From: a virus
Direction: 5' to 3' (one strand)
Virus record (IMG/VR): IMGVR_UViG_3300042350_002797
Coordinates: 1 to 64,000 of that record
Length of the DNA stretch: 64,000 bases
Shown piece after piece: positions 5,678 to 13,612 of this stretch (the first letter of the stretch is position 1; every line of letters starts with the position of its first letter). A model generated the notes under the pieces. That model was not told where the DNA came from. It saw only the letters and a program-made list of their open reading frames with translations, and made no database searches. The position numbers and the translations under genes were made by a program.

Positions 5678-5703
5678 AGTGATCCTTTCTAAGTCTATTT
5701 TAT

Positions 5704-6483
5704 TTACTTAGGTTCGCAGTCCACCCAACGTAAATTATTATAGTGTTCATAGGGCCACGTACCCTTAGGTACTAAACAAGTGCCTAATTCAGGTTGGTGT
5801 TCCATGCGTATTTGTACCACAGCCCATATTAACCAAATAAGATATAATATAGCCACAGTACTGCTAGACCAGCACAGTATTTTATATTGTATGCGTTTTT
5901 TGCGACGTGCCCGAATCTTCTTTTGTTCTGCTGTTCGTCGCATCTCTGCAGCAATGACAATACTTTGTTCTTTGCCCACTTTCTTCATCATCTCTTCGAC
6001 ATCAAGATACAATGGACCTAATTCTGGTGGACTTTGATAGACCATAATTTCACGCAATTCTGCGCTCATGTGTTCTAGTTGTTTTTTAAGTAATACTCGC
6101 ATTAATGCACGTTTACCTAAACTGTCTTCGCCGTGATATACTTCAGTTCTGCTGCGACGTTCTTCTTCTTCAAATACTGCTAGACATTTATAATAGTTGT
6201 CAAAATATGTTCCAAGATGTTGGCCAATTTCTGTATAGATGTTAGTAGTTTCGCCACCCTTTTTGTTCAGTTCTATTATGCGATTTTTTTCTGTGATAAA
6301 CTGATTACGTTCAGCCACAGTAGGTTGACGATCCTTGAATTTATTGGCGAATTGGTCGTCAAGGTCTTTAAGGATATCTTTGACATCCCCAGCAGCACCT
6401 TTAATTTCTTTATATAGTTCGCACCCTTTTTTGACCGCCTGGACTGCTCCGTTGGCCAGGGCAAAAAGGGTTAGCGGATCCAA
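5704..6483 (-). CDS. Membrane-anchored coiled-coil protein, TTG start
   Basis: 259 aa. Residues 1-75 are helical (LANGAVQAVKKGCELYKEIK), the middle is Arg/Glu-rich helix with coiled-coil character, a basic patch (KKIRARRKKR) precedes one transmembrane segment (about 207-228, SSTVAILYLIWLIWAVV), and the last 30 residues, with two Cys, would be outside. The frame has no upstream ATG: a TTG at 6483 is the only sensible start and has GGAG 9 nt before it. A 9-codon ORF overlaps this start (6471-6500). Resembles a conserved hypothetical of T4-like marine phages; function unknown. Confidence 0.65.
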   Translation of the reverse strand: MDPLTLFALANGAVQAVKKGCELYKEIKGAAGDVKDILKDLDDQFANKFKDRQPTVAERNQFITEKNRIIELNKKGGETTNIYTEIGQHLGTYFDNYYKCLAVFEEEERRSRTEVYHGEDSLGKRALMRVLLKKQLEHMSAELREIMVYQSPPELGPLYLDVEEMMKKVGKEQSIVIAAEMRRTAEQKKIRARRKKRIQYKILCWSSSTVAILYLIWLIWAVVQIRMEHQPELGTCLVPKGTWPYEHYNNLRWVDCEPK

Positions 6484-6500
6484 GATCTAGATCTCCGCAT
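6471..6500 (-). CDS. Possible 9-codon leader peptide (MRRSRSWIR)
   Basis: ATG at 6500 is preceded by GGAGCGAA at near-ideal spacing, better than that of the TTG at 6483. The frame encodes MRRSRSWIR and ends in TAA at 6471-6473, just after the TTG start of the 259-aa gene. Four of nine residues are Arg, including CGG and AGA codons. It could couple or attenuate translation of the main gene. It may also be chance. Confidence 0.35.
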   Translation of the reverse strand: MRRSRSWIR

Positions 6501-6528
6501 GGTTCGCTCCAAATTGTTCGCTCAGTAG

Positions 6529-6536
6529 TATTTACT
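6529..6536 (-). promoter_or_regulatory. T4-type late promoter box
   Basis: AGTAAATA on the minus strand followed by CTACTG, the same continuation seen before gp18 and gp13. It lies 45 nt before the TTG start at 6483. Confidence 0.5.
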
Positions 6537-6975
6537 TGGAGGAGCTATCTTTAGGGTACCATGGTGTCATTCTAGGACTGTTTTGTACACTGTAATTCAT
6601 GCATTCGGCTAAAAATTCAAAATTACGGCTCAGCGTATTGAATAAATGATAGTTGATCTGTTCTGCGTGGCTATAGCTGGCTTTGCCTATTTGATAAAAG
6701 TAATCTTGATTGATGCCACGTCGTTCTAGCATATTAGGAAACACTGCGGCTGCAAACAGTGCTTGATCTCCTAATACCTTAGCTGCATGAGCTGTTTGAA
6801 TAGATAATAGTGTTTCAGCCCAACTAGGCTGAGGTTGCCAGTCAGGTTTATCAGTATAGTTTGCTAATACCGCACTCATATATTGTTCTATATAAGTAGG
6901 TATAGGCCAACCATGACGATGTTTAGCTTGGTCTATGATATCAAACCAAGCTGAATAGTACTCAGGTTCAATCAT
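6532..6975 (-). CDS. Hypothetical helical protein (147 aa)
   Basis: 147 aa, Trp- and Tyr-rich, predicted mainly helical, beginning MIEPEYYSAWFDIIDQAKHR. No motif recognised. ATG at 6975 is 7 nt after a perfect TATAAATA late box, so its mRNA may have almost no leader. It stands between the late accessory operon and the gp41 helicase gene. Function unknown. Confidence 0.65.
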   Translation of the reverse strand: MIEPEYYSAWFDIIDQAKHRHGWPIPTYIEQYMSAVLANYTDKPDWQPQPSWAETLLSIQTAHAAKVLGDQALFAAAVFPNMLERRGINQDYFYQIGKASYSHAEQINYHLFNTLSRNFEFLAECMNYSVQNSPRMTPWYPKDSSSK

Positions 6976-6982
6976 ACACTAT

Positions 6983-6990
6983 TATTTATA
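6983..6990 (-). promoter_or_regulatory. Perfect late promoter box TATAAATA
   Basis: TATAAATA on the minus strand, 7 nt before the ATG at 6975. It lies in the 18-nt gap after the gp41 stop. Confidence 0.75.
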
Positions 6991-6993
6991 GTG

Positions 6994-8409
6994 TCATGGG
7001 TCAGTTGGCAGATTACTCAATAGTTGTCTTAATTTACTGCTTTCGACCTGTACTTTACTAACAGACACACTGATACCTTCAGTAGGATCAGAATTAACTG
7101 TACTATTTCTTTGTAAGTTGTTCAATATTTGACTGCTACGGCTAGTGGTATCTGCCTCTGTTTGCCCTTCTTCACCTGGGTCAGTAATTCTCAATGTATC
7201 AATATCAAAGTCTAAGTCAATTTTCATACCTACACCACTGCTGCTACGAGTTTTCATTAATTGAATTTGATACTTACCGCGTTCACGCATAGCACGACTG
7301 GTAAAGATACCAAACACATTATCCGCTGTCTGGATCTTACTAAGTCCGCCTGAAATATGACTGTGATCGTATTCTACTTCTTCTACTGCACCTCGATTCA
7401 ACTGTGCCGCTGTGACCAGCACACACTGTTTCTCCATAGCCAAGTTACGCAGCTCTTCGCTGACATACTTGTCTTTGACAAATAAGTTTTCTGCTGAAAT
7501 TTTTCTACTTTGAGGCATCAACAAGTCTAGATAATCGACTAGCAGTACATCTACCTTACGTCCTAGTTTGATTTCATATTCTTTAAGATAACTTCTTATA
7601 TCATTGGCTGTTTTGCCGCTGGGCATGTATTTGACTTGATACGTTCCAGATTTTTTTCCAATGACCTTAACTTTCATTTCAACATCATCAATATTTTTAA
7701 AAATATCTCTAGTAGGTATTTCAGTAATCATGCTATCAATACGCATACTGACCAATTCCTCACTAAGTTCTAATGTAAGATATACTACATTCATTCCTTG
7801 TAGTGCCCAGTTAACTCCAAGATTAGCTAAGAATAAACTTTTACCTGCACCTGATCCGCCAGCAAAGATATTCAATTCGCCTCGATTCATACCTCCGAAC
7901 AATCTTTTATCCACAGTTTGCCAACCTGTAGTCATTTGTCCATTTTTATCTTTTATTCGCATTAGTCTACTTCTCGGATCTTCAAAGTAGTCAGTGCCCA
8001 TGTCTTTAGTTAGTCCTACTTGCACTGCCTGCTTGACTAATTCTTCTACTGGGCCATATTCTCCTTTTTCTAACAAGTCAGCACTTTTTAAAATAGCCTG
8101 TTCTAATCCTTTATGTCTAATAAAAGTTTCAAAGTCTTGTAACAGCCAATCGTAGTGTTCTTCTTTCAAATCTCCTGGAGATTTTAAATCAGATTTTGTA
8201 GCCGCATTTACTATTTCATATGTAGGTAGTACGCTATGCTCTGATACATAATCGTTAATAAATTTAGCAGTGTTTTGTAATTTTCTATCAAACAACTCAT
8301 GATGAAAAATGCTTTGGCATCTTACAAAAGTTTCTGCATCATTCAACATCATTTCTAAGTAAAGATGTTGTATATCATATCCGTAGTCTGCGTTTTGTCT
8401 TGTAGTCAT
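6994..8409 (-). CDS. gp41: Replicative DNA helicase gp41 (DnaB family)
   Basis: 471-aa helicase that moves 5'-3' on the lagging strand and pairs with gp61 as the primosome. It has an N-terminal helical domain and a RecA-like domain with Walker A GGSGAGKS (184-191) and Walker B LLVDYLDLL (about 295). A conserved block follows (SGGLSKIQTADNVFGI, with arginines after). Length matches T4 gp41 (475 aa). The stop of the carbamoyltransferase-like gene upstream overlaps its ATG (ATGA). The primase gp61 lies two genes upstream, a normal T4-like neighbourhood. Confidence 0.95.
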   Translation of the reverse strand: MTTRQNADYGYDIQHLYLEMMLNDAETFVRCQSIFHHELFDRKLQNTAKFINDYVSEHSVLPTYEIVNAATKSDLKSPGDLKEEHYDWLLQDFETFIRHKGLEQAILKSADLLEKGEYGPVEELVKQAVQVGLTKDMGTDYFEDPRSRLMRIKDKNGQMTTGWQTVDKRLFGGMNRGELNIFAGGSGAGKSLFLANLGVNWALQGMNVVYLTLELSEELVSMRIDSMITEIPTRDIFKNIDDVEMKVKVIGKKSGTYQVKYMPSGKTANDIRSYLKEYEIKLGRKVDVLLVDYLDLLMPQSRKISAENLFVKDKYVSEELRNLAMEKQCVLVTAAQLNRGAVEEVEYDHSHISGGLSKIQTADNVFGIFTSRAMRERGKYQIQLMKTRSSSGVGMKIDLDFDIDTLRITDPGEEGQTEADTTSRSSQILNNLQRNSTVNSDPTEGISVSVSKVQVESSKLRQLLSNLPTDP

Positions 8410-9383
8410 ATTTTATTATATTTTATCTCTATGTGTTTAGTATCTTCGTTTGTTTGATAATTTACATGATTTTTAGTATGTGCCAATACTGCTCCAATTG
8501 CACTACTAGCATCGCCTGGCCAAGGTAAACTCCAAATGCCTCTCCATTGGTGTCTTAGTTGTCGATTAAATTTACTATTGTATGCACAGCCGCCCATATA
8601 AACAAGATTTCTAAAATTAGTTAAATTTCTAGCTTTAACCATTATGTAATCCATTTGTTCTTCAAATACTTTTTGAACTGCGGCGGCGATATCGCATTTA
8701 TCTTGATCAGTTAAGTTATAGTCAAAAGGCCAATTATATACACCTTTATGTAGATTATATTTTAGCACTGCTGGTTTTTTAAAATAGTCTAGCACAGTAT
8801 CATAGTATATAAATGGATTACCCTTATCGCTTAATTTTTGTAAAAAATGTTCTTGTGCAGCGGGTCTAAGTCCAATCAAATCTGTAAAGGCACTATAGAA
8901 TATACCTAAACTATTTGGATAGCTTTCGCTCCACAATTTTTCTAAATTCCTGCCATGCCCACTCCATATGCTTATAGTTTCAAATTCTCCTATAGCATCT
9001 ACAACGACCACGGCTGCTCTATTAAAATTACTAGTATAATACCCTGCGGCAGCATGACTATGATGGTGTGGTGTATAGATTATAGGGCAGTCAATATTAA
9101 ATTTTCTAAGATATACACTAGGTATATTGTCAATACTAAATGCTTCTTTATATTGTCCTGCTGTTAGTTGACGTAGTTTTTTTAAAAATGGACGTTCATA
9201 CCAATATACAGTTTCAGGTTCTCCGTATATTGTTATAGCATGATGTATAATTTCTTGATTTAGATAATGATCTCCTTGTATGTGTGTAAAGTCGCTACTT
9301 CTTCTATGCCATACAGGTTCGTTGTCTCTGAACACACATATGCTAGCATCGTGGTTTAGTGCATTAATACCCCATACAATCAT
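8406..9383 (-). CDS. Carbamoyltransferase N-terminal domain protein (NodU/Kae1-like)
   Basis: 325 aa matching only the N-terminal, ASKHA-type domain of NodU/CmcH/TobZ carbamoyltransferases. Visible are GINALNHDASICVFRD near the start, the metal-site HHHSHAAAGYY (about 105-115), VVVVDAIGEFE (about 126-136), and near the C-terminus GGCAYNSKFN and GDASSAIGAVLA. The C-terminal domain found in full-length enzymes (see 55633) is absent, so this is a natural single-domain form. It sits between the primase and helicase genes, as in some other T4-like phages. It could use carbamoyl-adenylate or modify a nucleotide or sugar; the substrate is not known. Confidence 0.75.
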   Translation of the reverse strand: MIVWGINALNHDASICVFRDNEPVWHRRSSDFTHIQGDHYLNQEIIHHAITIYGEPETVYWYERPFLKKLRQLTAGQYKEAFSIDNIPSVYLRKFNIDCPIIYTPHHHSHAAAGYYTSNFNRAAVVVVDAIGEFETISIWSGHGRNLEKLWSESYPNSLGIFYSAFTDLIGLRPAAQEHFLQKLSDKGNPFIYYDTVLDYFKKPAVLKYNLHKGVYNWPFDYNLTDQDKCDIAAAVQKVFEEQMDYIMVKARNLTNFRNLVYMGGCAYNSKFNRQLRHQWRGIWSLPWPGDASSAIGAVLAHTKNHVNYQTNEDTKHIEIKYNKI

Positions 9384-9390
9384 AATTGGC

Positions 9391-9504
9391 CTACTTATAG
9401 ATAAAAGGATCTCTTGCTTTTAGTTCTTGTAAACGTTTTTTCCATTTACGATGTTCTAAGTATCTATTATACGGATACATTAAGATTTCTAAAATTTTTT
9501 TCAT
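9391..9504 (-). CDS. Conserved basic micropeptide (37 aa, RDPFIYK tail)
   Basis: ATG at 9504, TAG at 9391-9393. The 37-aa peptide is strongly basic and helical (LEHRKWKKRLQELKARD) and ends RDPFIYK, a tail I recall from tiny proteins in T4-like cyanophages. It lies tightly between gp61 (1 nt gap) and the carbamoyltransferase-like gene (7 nt gap) in the primosome operon, so a replication accessory role is possible but unproven. Confidence 0.65.
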   Translation of the reverse strand: MKKILEILMYPYNRYLEHRKWKKRLQELKARDPFIYK

Positions 9505-9505
9505 A

Positions 9506-10474
9506 TTAAGCCTCAAACCATTTTTTTGATAGCAGTTTTATCTTCAATCCTGAAGTTTCTTTAGATCGAATTATACTGTATAATGTTGCTAGTCTTCCGT
9601 ACTTTAATAATGCTTCGTTAGCATCTTTAATATCCGGATCCCAGTTAGGAAAACTTACACTCCAATTATTTTCTATTGCTTGATCTACTAACTTTTTTCC
9701 AGCTGAATCTCTGTCTGGTAAAATAATTACTTCTCTTTTAAGTTGATTAATTAGAGTTTTTTGTTGATCACTTATTTCACTACCTAGTATTGCTACGCCG
9801 TCGATACTAATTGCATCAAACGGTCCTTCGCACACTATTACATATTTACGATTTTCTTTTTGATTATCAAAATTAAACACATATCCTGGTTGTTGTTCCG
9901 AAATGTATTTAGGTTTACCATCACGCAACAGCCTAGCCGTAAACCCTACTAAATTTTTATTAAAGTAAAAAGGAACAATTAATCTATTAGGATATGCAGG
10001 GCTCCAATACCATTCGTAATCATCGAGATAAAATCCTCGATTAGCAATATATTCTATCGCTAAATTCATATCATCGTGATACTCTGCTTCTCCTATTTTT
10101 ACACTATCAGGAGGTAATATTTTATCAATAAATTTTGGTAGAATGTCGAATTTTGATTTGTAATCCGAATTTTCTTTTAATCTAAGTGCTTCTAAACTGC
10201 ATTTTGAAATTAAATCGTCTGGTACATTTAACCAGCGCATCAATTTTCGAAATTTTGTAGTTACTATTCTTCCAGGTTGCCAACTAGTTTTAAATCCGCA
10301 GTTAAAACAATGATAGCTAACTCCTTCATTAATCATCATACCTCCACGCTGTCTAGTATCAGAGGAAGTACCGTTATGATGACAGCAGACAGCATTAAAA
10401 CTTATCCATCCGCTGGGAGTCTTTTTTCTTCTAGAAGGCAAGTGTAAGCTGATTGTATCTATGACTAGACTCAT
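9506..10474 (-). CDS. gp61: DNA primase gp61
   Basis: 322-aa primase that makes RNA primers with the gp41 helicase. An N-terminal zinc-binding region has Cys/His at 30-33 (CCHH) and C56/C59 (CFNC). The TOPRIM core is seen in VIVCEGPFDAISIDG (catalytic Glu) and ILPDRDSAGKK (DxD). Length is close to T4 gp61 (342 aa). ATG at 10474 lies just 6 nt after the -10 box of a good promoter (10481-10509), which predicts an mRNA with little or no leader. Followed by a 37-aa gene and the carbamoyltransferase domain. Confidence 0.93.
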   Translation of the reverse strand: MSLVIDTISLHLPSRRKKTPSGWISFNAVCCHHNGTSSDTRQRGGMMINEGVSYHCFNCGFKTSWQPGRIVTTKFRKLMRWLNVPDDLISKCSLEALRLKENSDYKSKFDILPKFIDKILPPDSVKIGEAEYHDDMNLAIEYIANRGFYLDDYEWYWSPAYPNRLIVPFYFNKNLVGFTARLLRDGKPKYISEQQPGYVFNFDNQKENRKYVIVCEGPFDAISIDGVAILGSEISDQQKTLINQLKREVIILPDRDSAGKKLVDQAIENNWSVSFPNWDPDIKDANEALLKYGRLATLYSIIRSKETSGLKIKLLSKKWFEA

Positions 10475-10480
10475 AGATAT

Positions 10481-10509
10481 ATTTTACGATATTACTAATA
10501 TTTTGTCAA
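10481..10509 (-). promoter_or_regulatory. Early sigma70-type promoter for gp61
   Basis: On the minus strand TTGACA (10504-10509), 17-nt spacer, TAAAAT (10481-10486). The ATG of gp61 begins 6 nt after the -10 box, so the start of transcription falls at or next to the start codon. It overlaps the 3' end of the 270-aa gene. Confidence 0.75.
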
Positions 10510-11296
10510 TAGATCCGGTGTTCGCTGTATCCGGAAGATATTTAATTCTTAACCAACTTATATTATTACTGTAATCGGTTATTTCATTATACACTTTACT
10601 AACAACATCAGTAGAATTATTGATATTAAAAGTTTCTAAATCTGACCAATTAGTTGCTGCACTAACTACTGCATCGGTAGTTATTTGTACAGTTACTTCA
10701 GCATCGAAGTTAGTTAATCGAAATTCTAATTTAATTTGATGCGTGTCATTGACATCATTTCTTGGATTAACTTCTACAGACGAACTGTAATAAGTGGTTA
10801 TATCTGGGTTTACTGAATCGTCGATTAGGTATATGAATTTGTCTATAATTTGAGCAGGAACAGATTCTGGTACAACACCATTCAGTAAATCAATTATACC
10901 AGTAGCGCCAAACTGACTATCTCCGTATAGCAGTGTTTTTGTACCGTCATCGTTTAAAATGTAAAGGCTAAATTTTAAGAACTGAGGCTTTATATAATCA
11001 ATTTGTTCTGCATAAATTGTCATAGTAGCTAGTCCTGTAGTGTTAATTACAGGCTCTACGTCGACTGTTAAAACTTCGGTATTGTAATGATCTAAAATAA
11101 CACATTTCAGATTATAATTTGTAATTGATATACGTTTTTGATCAGCATTTCGCACGTCAAATTCCACGACGTTTTTCACGCCTTTGTACAATTTTATTCT
11201 TCGTTGGTACACAGGTCTATACTCCACAGGATATGACGCCAAATCGGCAACTACCGAAATTCTATTTGAATATAAATAACTTGAAATTTTTTGCAT
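10484..11296 (-). CDS. Probable virion structural protein (270 aa)
   Basis: ATG at 11296 (MQKISSYLYSNRISVV) is chosen over an upstream alternative at 11332 because a late box lies at 11305-11312. The 270-aa product is beta-rich with polar strands (YNLKCVILDHYNTEVLTVDV) and resembles a hypothetical structural protein of T4-like marine phages. No enzyme motif. Driven by a late box while the downstream primase has an early promoter, so a late gene is nested in a replication cluster. Confidence 0.65.
   Translation of the reverse strand: MQKISSYLYSNRISVVADLASYPVEYRPVYQRRIKLYKGVKNVVEFDVRNADQKRISITNYNLKCVILDHYNTEVLTVDVEPVINTTGLATMTIYAEQIDYIKPQFLKFSLYILNDDGTKTLLYGDSQFGATGIIDLLNGVVPESVPAQIIDKFIYLIDDSVNPDITTYYSSSVEVNPRNDVNDTHQIKLEFRLTNFDAEVTVQITTDAVVSAATNWSDLETFNINNSTDVVSKVYNEITDYSNNISWLRIKYLPDTANTGSIDKILVIS
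11271..11278 (+). promoter_or_regulatory. Perfect late promoter box TATAAATA (plus strand)
   Basis: TATAAATA lies 31 nt before the plus-strand gene at 11310. It lies inside the start of the divergent 270-aa gene, so promoters for the two directions overlap. Confidence 0.65.
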
Positions 11297-11304
11297 CTTA
11301 ACTG

Positions 11305-11312
11305 TATTTATG
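11305..11312 (-). promoter_or_regulatory. Late promoter box for the 270-aa gene
   Basis: CATAAATA on the minus strand, 8 nt before the ATG at 11296. It overlaps the start codon of the plus-strand gene at 11310. Confidence 0.6.
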
Positions 11313-11687
11313 GCGAAATTAAGAGAAAACATACAAGAACAATTACCCTTTATTTCTGTGCTTCATTATGGAGAAAGCGAATACGTTGGGATTATAATAA
11401 ATCAAGATCAATACGTAACTAGTTTTTTTGATTTGAGCATGTTAAAAACTGCTGAAGATAAAGCTGGATTATTAGAGATCGGAGAAATTTGGTGGTGGGA
11501 ATCTAACAGACAGGTTCCTATAAACATATTTCTTAGAAAGGAAATAGAACCTTATCGATACGCTATTAAAACCTTTAATAGCAAAGATGTCAGAATAATG
11601 CTCGGGCCAGTAGTGAATTTATTAAATTTAACTATAAAACGAGTTAAAAGAAAAAGTGTTCAGTTAGTAAGAGCCCCAAAACGTTAA
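11310..11687 (+). CDS. Hypothetical phage protein (125 aa)
   Basis: 125 aa, one of the few plus-strand genes. Begins MAKLRENIQEQLPFISVLHY, with an aromatic patch (EIWWWESNRQVP) and a basic C-terminus (KRVKRKSVQLVRAPKR) that could bind nucleic acid. Late box TATAAATA at 11271. The stop overlaps by 4 nt the stop of the convergent mini-DnaE gene. It resembles an unannotated protein of T4-like marine phages; function unknown. Confidence 0.7.
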   Translation: MAKLRENIQEQLPFISVLHYGESEYVGIIINQDQYVTSFFDLSMLKTAEDKAGLLEIGEIWWWESNRQVPINIFLRKEIEPYRYAIKTFNSKDVRIMLGPVVNLLNLTIKRVKRKSVQLVRAPKR

Positions 11688-12262
11688 CTAAATTCATAAC
11701 TTACTTTTTCACATATTAAGTTCATTTGTACTACAATTGCCTGAGCATAAGCTATGGCATGCGCCTTTTTAAAATAATATTCATCATTTTCTGGTTTTTT
11801 CCAAACCTCTTCTAAGATCGTCGACCATGGCTCTCCAACTAGGTATCTCTTCGCTGGTCGTATCACTGCTAATACTGCTGCTAATTGTTCTATCGTTATT
11901 GGTTTCATTTGACGTAATATAGAACCATGCCCGTTTACGTGAAAGAGTAAGTCGATGAACTCGTCTTGTTCTAGAAGATCCCATAATGGTTCCGTCTCCA
12001 TCAATTTTTTTAAATGTTCTTCGTTTTTTACATCTTTGTAAACACTAACATTTAGCAAGTCTATTTTAAAATATCCTCGTTCTTCCGCAGTTTTATAATC
12101 AATGTTTGATAGATTTGTTATAGGATTAGAGGGTATAGGTTGCACATAGATACCGGTATTATGTGGTACTAACAAATCATTTTGTAATCGACTAGCTCTA
12201 ATATGTTTAATATGTTTAAGAGCTAATTCACGATCTGCAAAGTCTATATCGATATCAGGCAT
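11684..12262 (-). CDS. Miniature DNA polymerase III alpha (DnaE)-like protein (192 aa)
   Basis: Begins MPDIDIDF, the PDxDxDF block that carries two catalytic aspartates of C-family polymerases (here D3 and D5; D7 follows). A third match is GYFKIDLLN with D68, aligning with the KFDFLGL aspartate of E. coli DnaE. Other DnaE-like blocks follow in order: NGHGSILRQMKPITIEQLAA with VIRPA, then KKAHAIAYAQ near the C-terminus. The PHP, most finger and all tau- and clamp-binding domains are missing (192 aa against about 1,100-1,200). ATG overlaps the previous stop (TAATG). Activity is uncertain; it may be a degenerate palm used as a binding module. Confidence 0.7.
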   Translation of the reverse strand: MPDIDIDFADRELALKHIKHIRASRLQNDLLVPHNTGIYVQPIPSNPITNLSNIDYKTAEERGYFKIDLLNVSVYKDVKNEEHLKKLMETEPLWDLLEQDEFIDLLFHVNGHGSILRQMKPITIEQLAAVLAVIRPAKRYLVGEPWSTILEEVWKKPENDEYYFKKAHAIAYAQAIVVQMNLICEKVSYEFS

Positions 12263-12447
12263 TATTGTATAACTTCAGTTTCAAATAAAAGTAAAGGTAA
12301 ATTTTTTGATAAAAATTCTGCATAGTCAGTTGCCTCGTCTATGTTTTCAAAACCTTCTAATTTCACATAGATTGAATCGTCTTTTTCGTTCACTAAAACT
12401 TGCATGGATAATTCTGTGTTAGTGCTTCCTGAAACAACGTAGGTCAT
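12262..12447 (-). CDS. Small hypothetical protein (61 aa)
   Basis: 61 aa, acidic, alternating strand and helix (MTYVVSGSTNTELSMQVLV then a Glu-rich helix). The stop overlaps the mini-DnaE start and its own ATG overlaps the end of the zinc-finger gene, so the three are translated as one coupled set. No domain recognised. Confidence 0.65.
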   Translation of the reverse strand: MTYVVSGSTNTELSMQVLVNEKDDSIYVKLEGFENIDEATDYAEFLSKNLPLLLFETEVIQ

Positions 12448-13136
12448 AGTCCAGCCTCCTTAATCACCTGTTTTACCAGCTCTATATCTTGCTTAGAACT
12501 TTTAAATTTTTTAGACCAAAATATAGGGTCTATAATATTACTTATGGCAGATAGCTGAGTATCGTCTAGCTGATCTAAAAGTTTTTTACCTGAATTTGAA
12601 TTTAAAATTAGCCAAGGACTTACTTTTCCATCTTTAATATCAAACATGGCTCTATTTGTGCTAACATAATTAAAATAATGATTCCACATACTGTTATTCT
12701 TTTCAGCCCATAAGCTCATATGTTTGATTGATCTTTCTAATGCAGTTTCTACAGATTCTGTTTGTATTAGATTTACAATGTATTTTTCATAGAGTTCGTC
12801 TCTGCACCAATGATCGATTTTAACTCCGCTCTTAACTATCCATTCTATAAATTTATTTGGATATAACGGATTTATGTTTGAAACAAAACTGCCAAATTTA
12901 ACAAATGCATTATAATACGGACTTTTTGAGAATTCTGAATAAGTTTTTGATTCTGTAGATTTTTGAGCGATTTCATAGAATTTGTTAAAGGTATAAAATC
13001 CCATAACTACATGTTTTTCATTCTGTGCAAGATGTCTTCTTTTTTGCTCGCACATATGTACTATCAAAGTCTTTTCTTTAGTAAACTTTGTTCGACAATG
13101 TACACAAACAAATTCTTGCAAGATTTCTGCTATCAT
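12444..13136 (-). CDS. Zinc-finger protein (230 aa)
   Basis: The N-terminus carries one C2H2-like finger: C11, C14, H27 and H35 or C29, in a basic context (KEKTLIVHM, EQKRRHL). The remaining 190 residues are helical with aromatic patches (MSLWAEKNNSMWNHYFNYV). Single-finger proteins of this type occur in T4-like marine phages. Given the operon with the mini-DnaE and the finger, nucleic acid binding is likely, but the role is not known. Confidence 0.65.
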   Translation of the reverse strand: MIAEILQEFVCVHCRTKFTKEKTLIVHMCEQKRRHLAQNEKHVVMGFYTFNKFYEIAQKSTESKTYSEFSKSPYYNAFVKFGSFVSNINPLYPNKFIEWIVKSGVKIDHWCRDELYEKYIVNLIQTESVETALERSIKHMSLWAEKNNSMWNHYFNYVSTNRAMFDIKDGKVSPWLILNSNSGKKLLDQLDDTQLSAISNIIDPIFWSKKFKSSKQDIELVKQVIKEAGL

Positions 13137-13612
13137 TTAAAATAGTCTTTAATTTGTTTATCACTATACCCAAACAATTTTGCTTGTTCTATACATTCTT
13201 TTTCGGTAGTTAGTGTAGCAAGTAATTCTAATTCGTCAATTTTTTTAGTTGGGTGAACATCTAATAAGAATTTATATATTTTACTATTAGAATTTTTCTT
13301 TCGTTTAAATCCTATCCATTCATGATAAAAAATCTTTTTTGATTCATGACTACACATGCATAGTAATTGCCAAAGCAATTTTGGATGCTTTTGCAAAACA
13401 TTCCAATGTTTATTAAAATATTCATTGACAGTTAATAGATAGTGTTCTTGTATATTTCTGTCATTAATTTTAACATTACTGATATATCTGTTTAAGATGA
13501 AAAATTCGCTTTTTAATGCTTTTTTTTGATCGTCATTTATGTCATCCCATAAAGACTTTACATTTAAATCTACTGCTGCCAATTTTTCTTTTAATTCAAT
13601 TTTATCACTCAT
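13133..13612 (-). CDS. Helical protein in the mini-DnaE operon (159 aa)
   Basis: 159 aa, basic and helical, with a conserved-looking core (EHYLLTVNEYFNKHW, LQKHPKLLWQLLCM) and a C-terminal stretch LFGYSDKQIKDYF. Its end vaguely resembles the end of clamp-loader gp62-type proteins, but the rest does not, so I leave it unnamed. Overlaps the zinc-finger gene by 4 nt (ATGA) and the oxygenase-like gene by 8 nt. Confidence 0.6.
   Translation of the reverse strand: MSDKIELKEKLAAVDLNVKSLWDDINDDQKKALKSEFFILNRYISNVKINDRNIQEHYLLTVNEYFNKHWNVLQKHPKLLWQLLCMCSHESKKIFYHEWIGFKRKKNSNSKIYKFLLDVHPTKKIDELELLATLTTEKECIEQAKLFGYSDKQIKDYFK

Noticed and set aside
13133-13612. Naming the 159-aa protein gp62 clamp loader
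   Set aside because: Only the last 15 residues vaguely resemble it; the neighbours expected of a clamp loader are not present.
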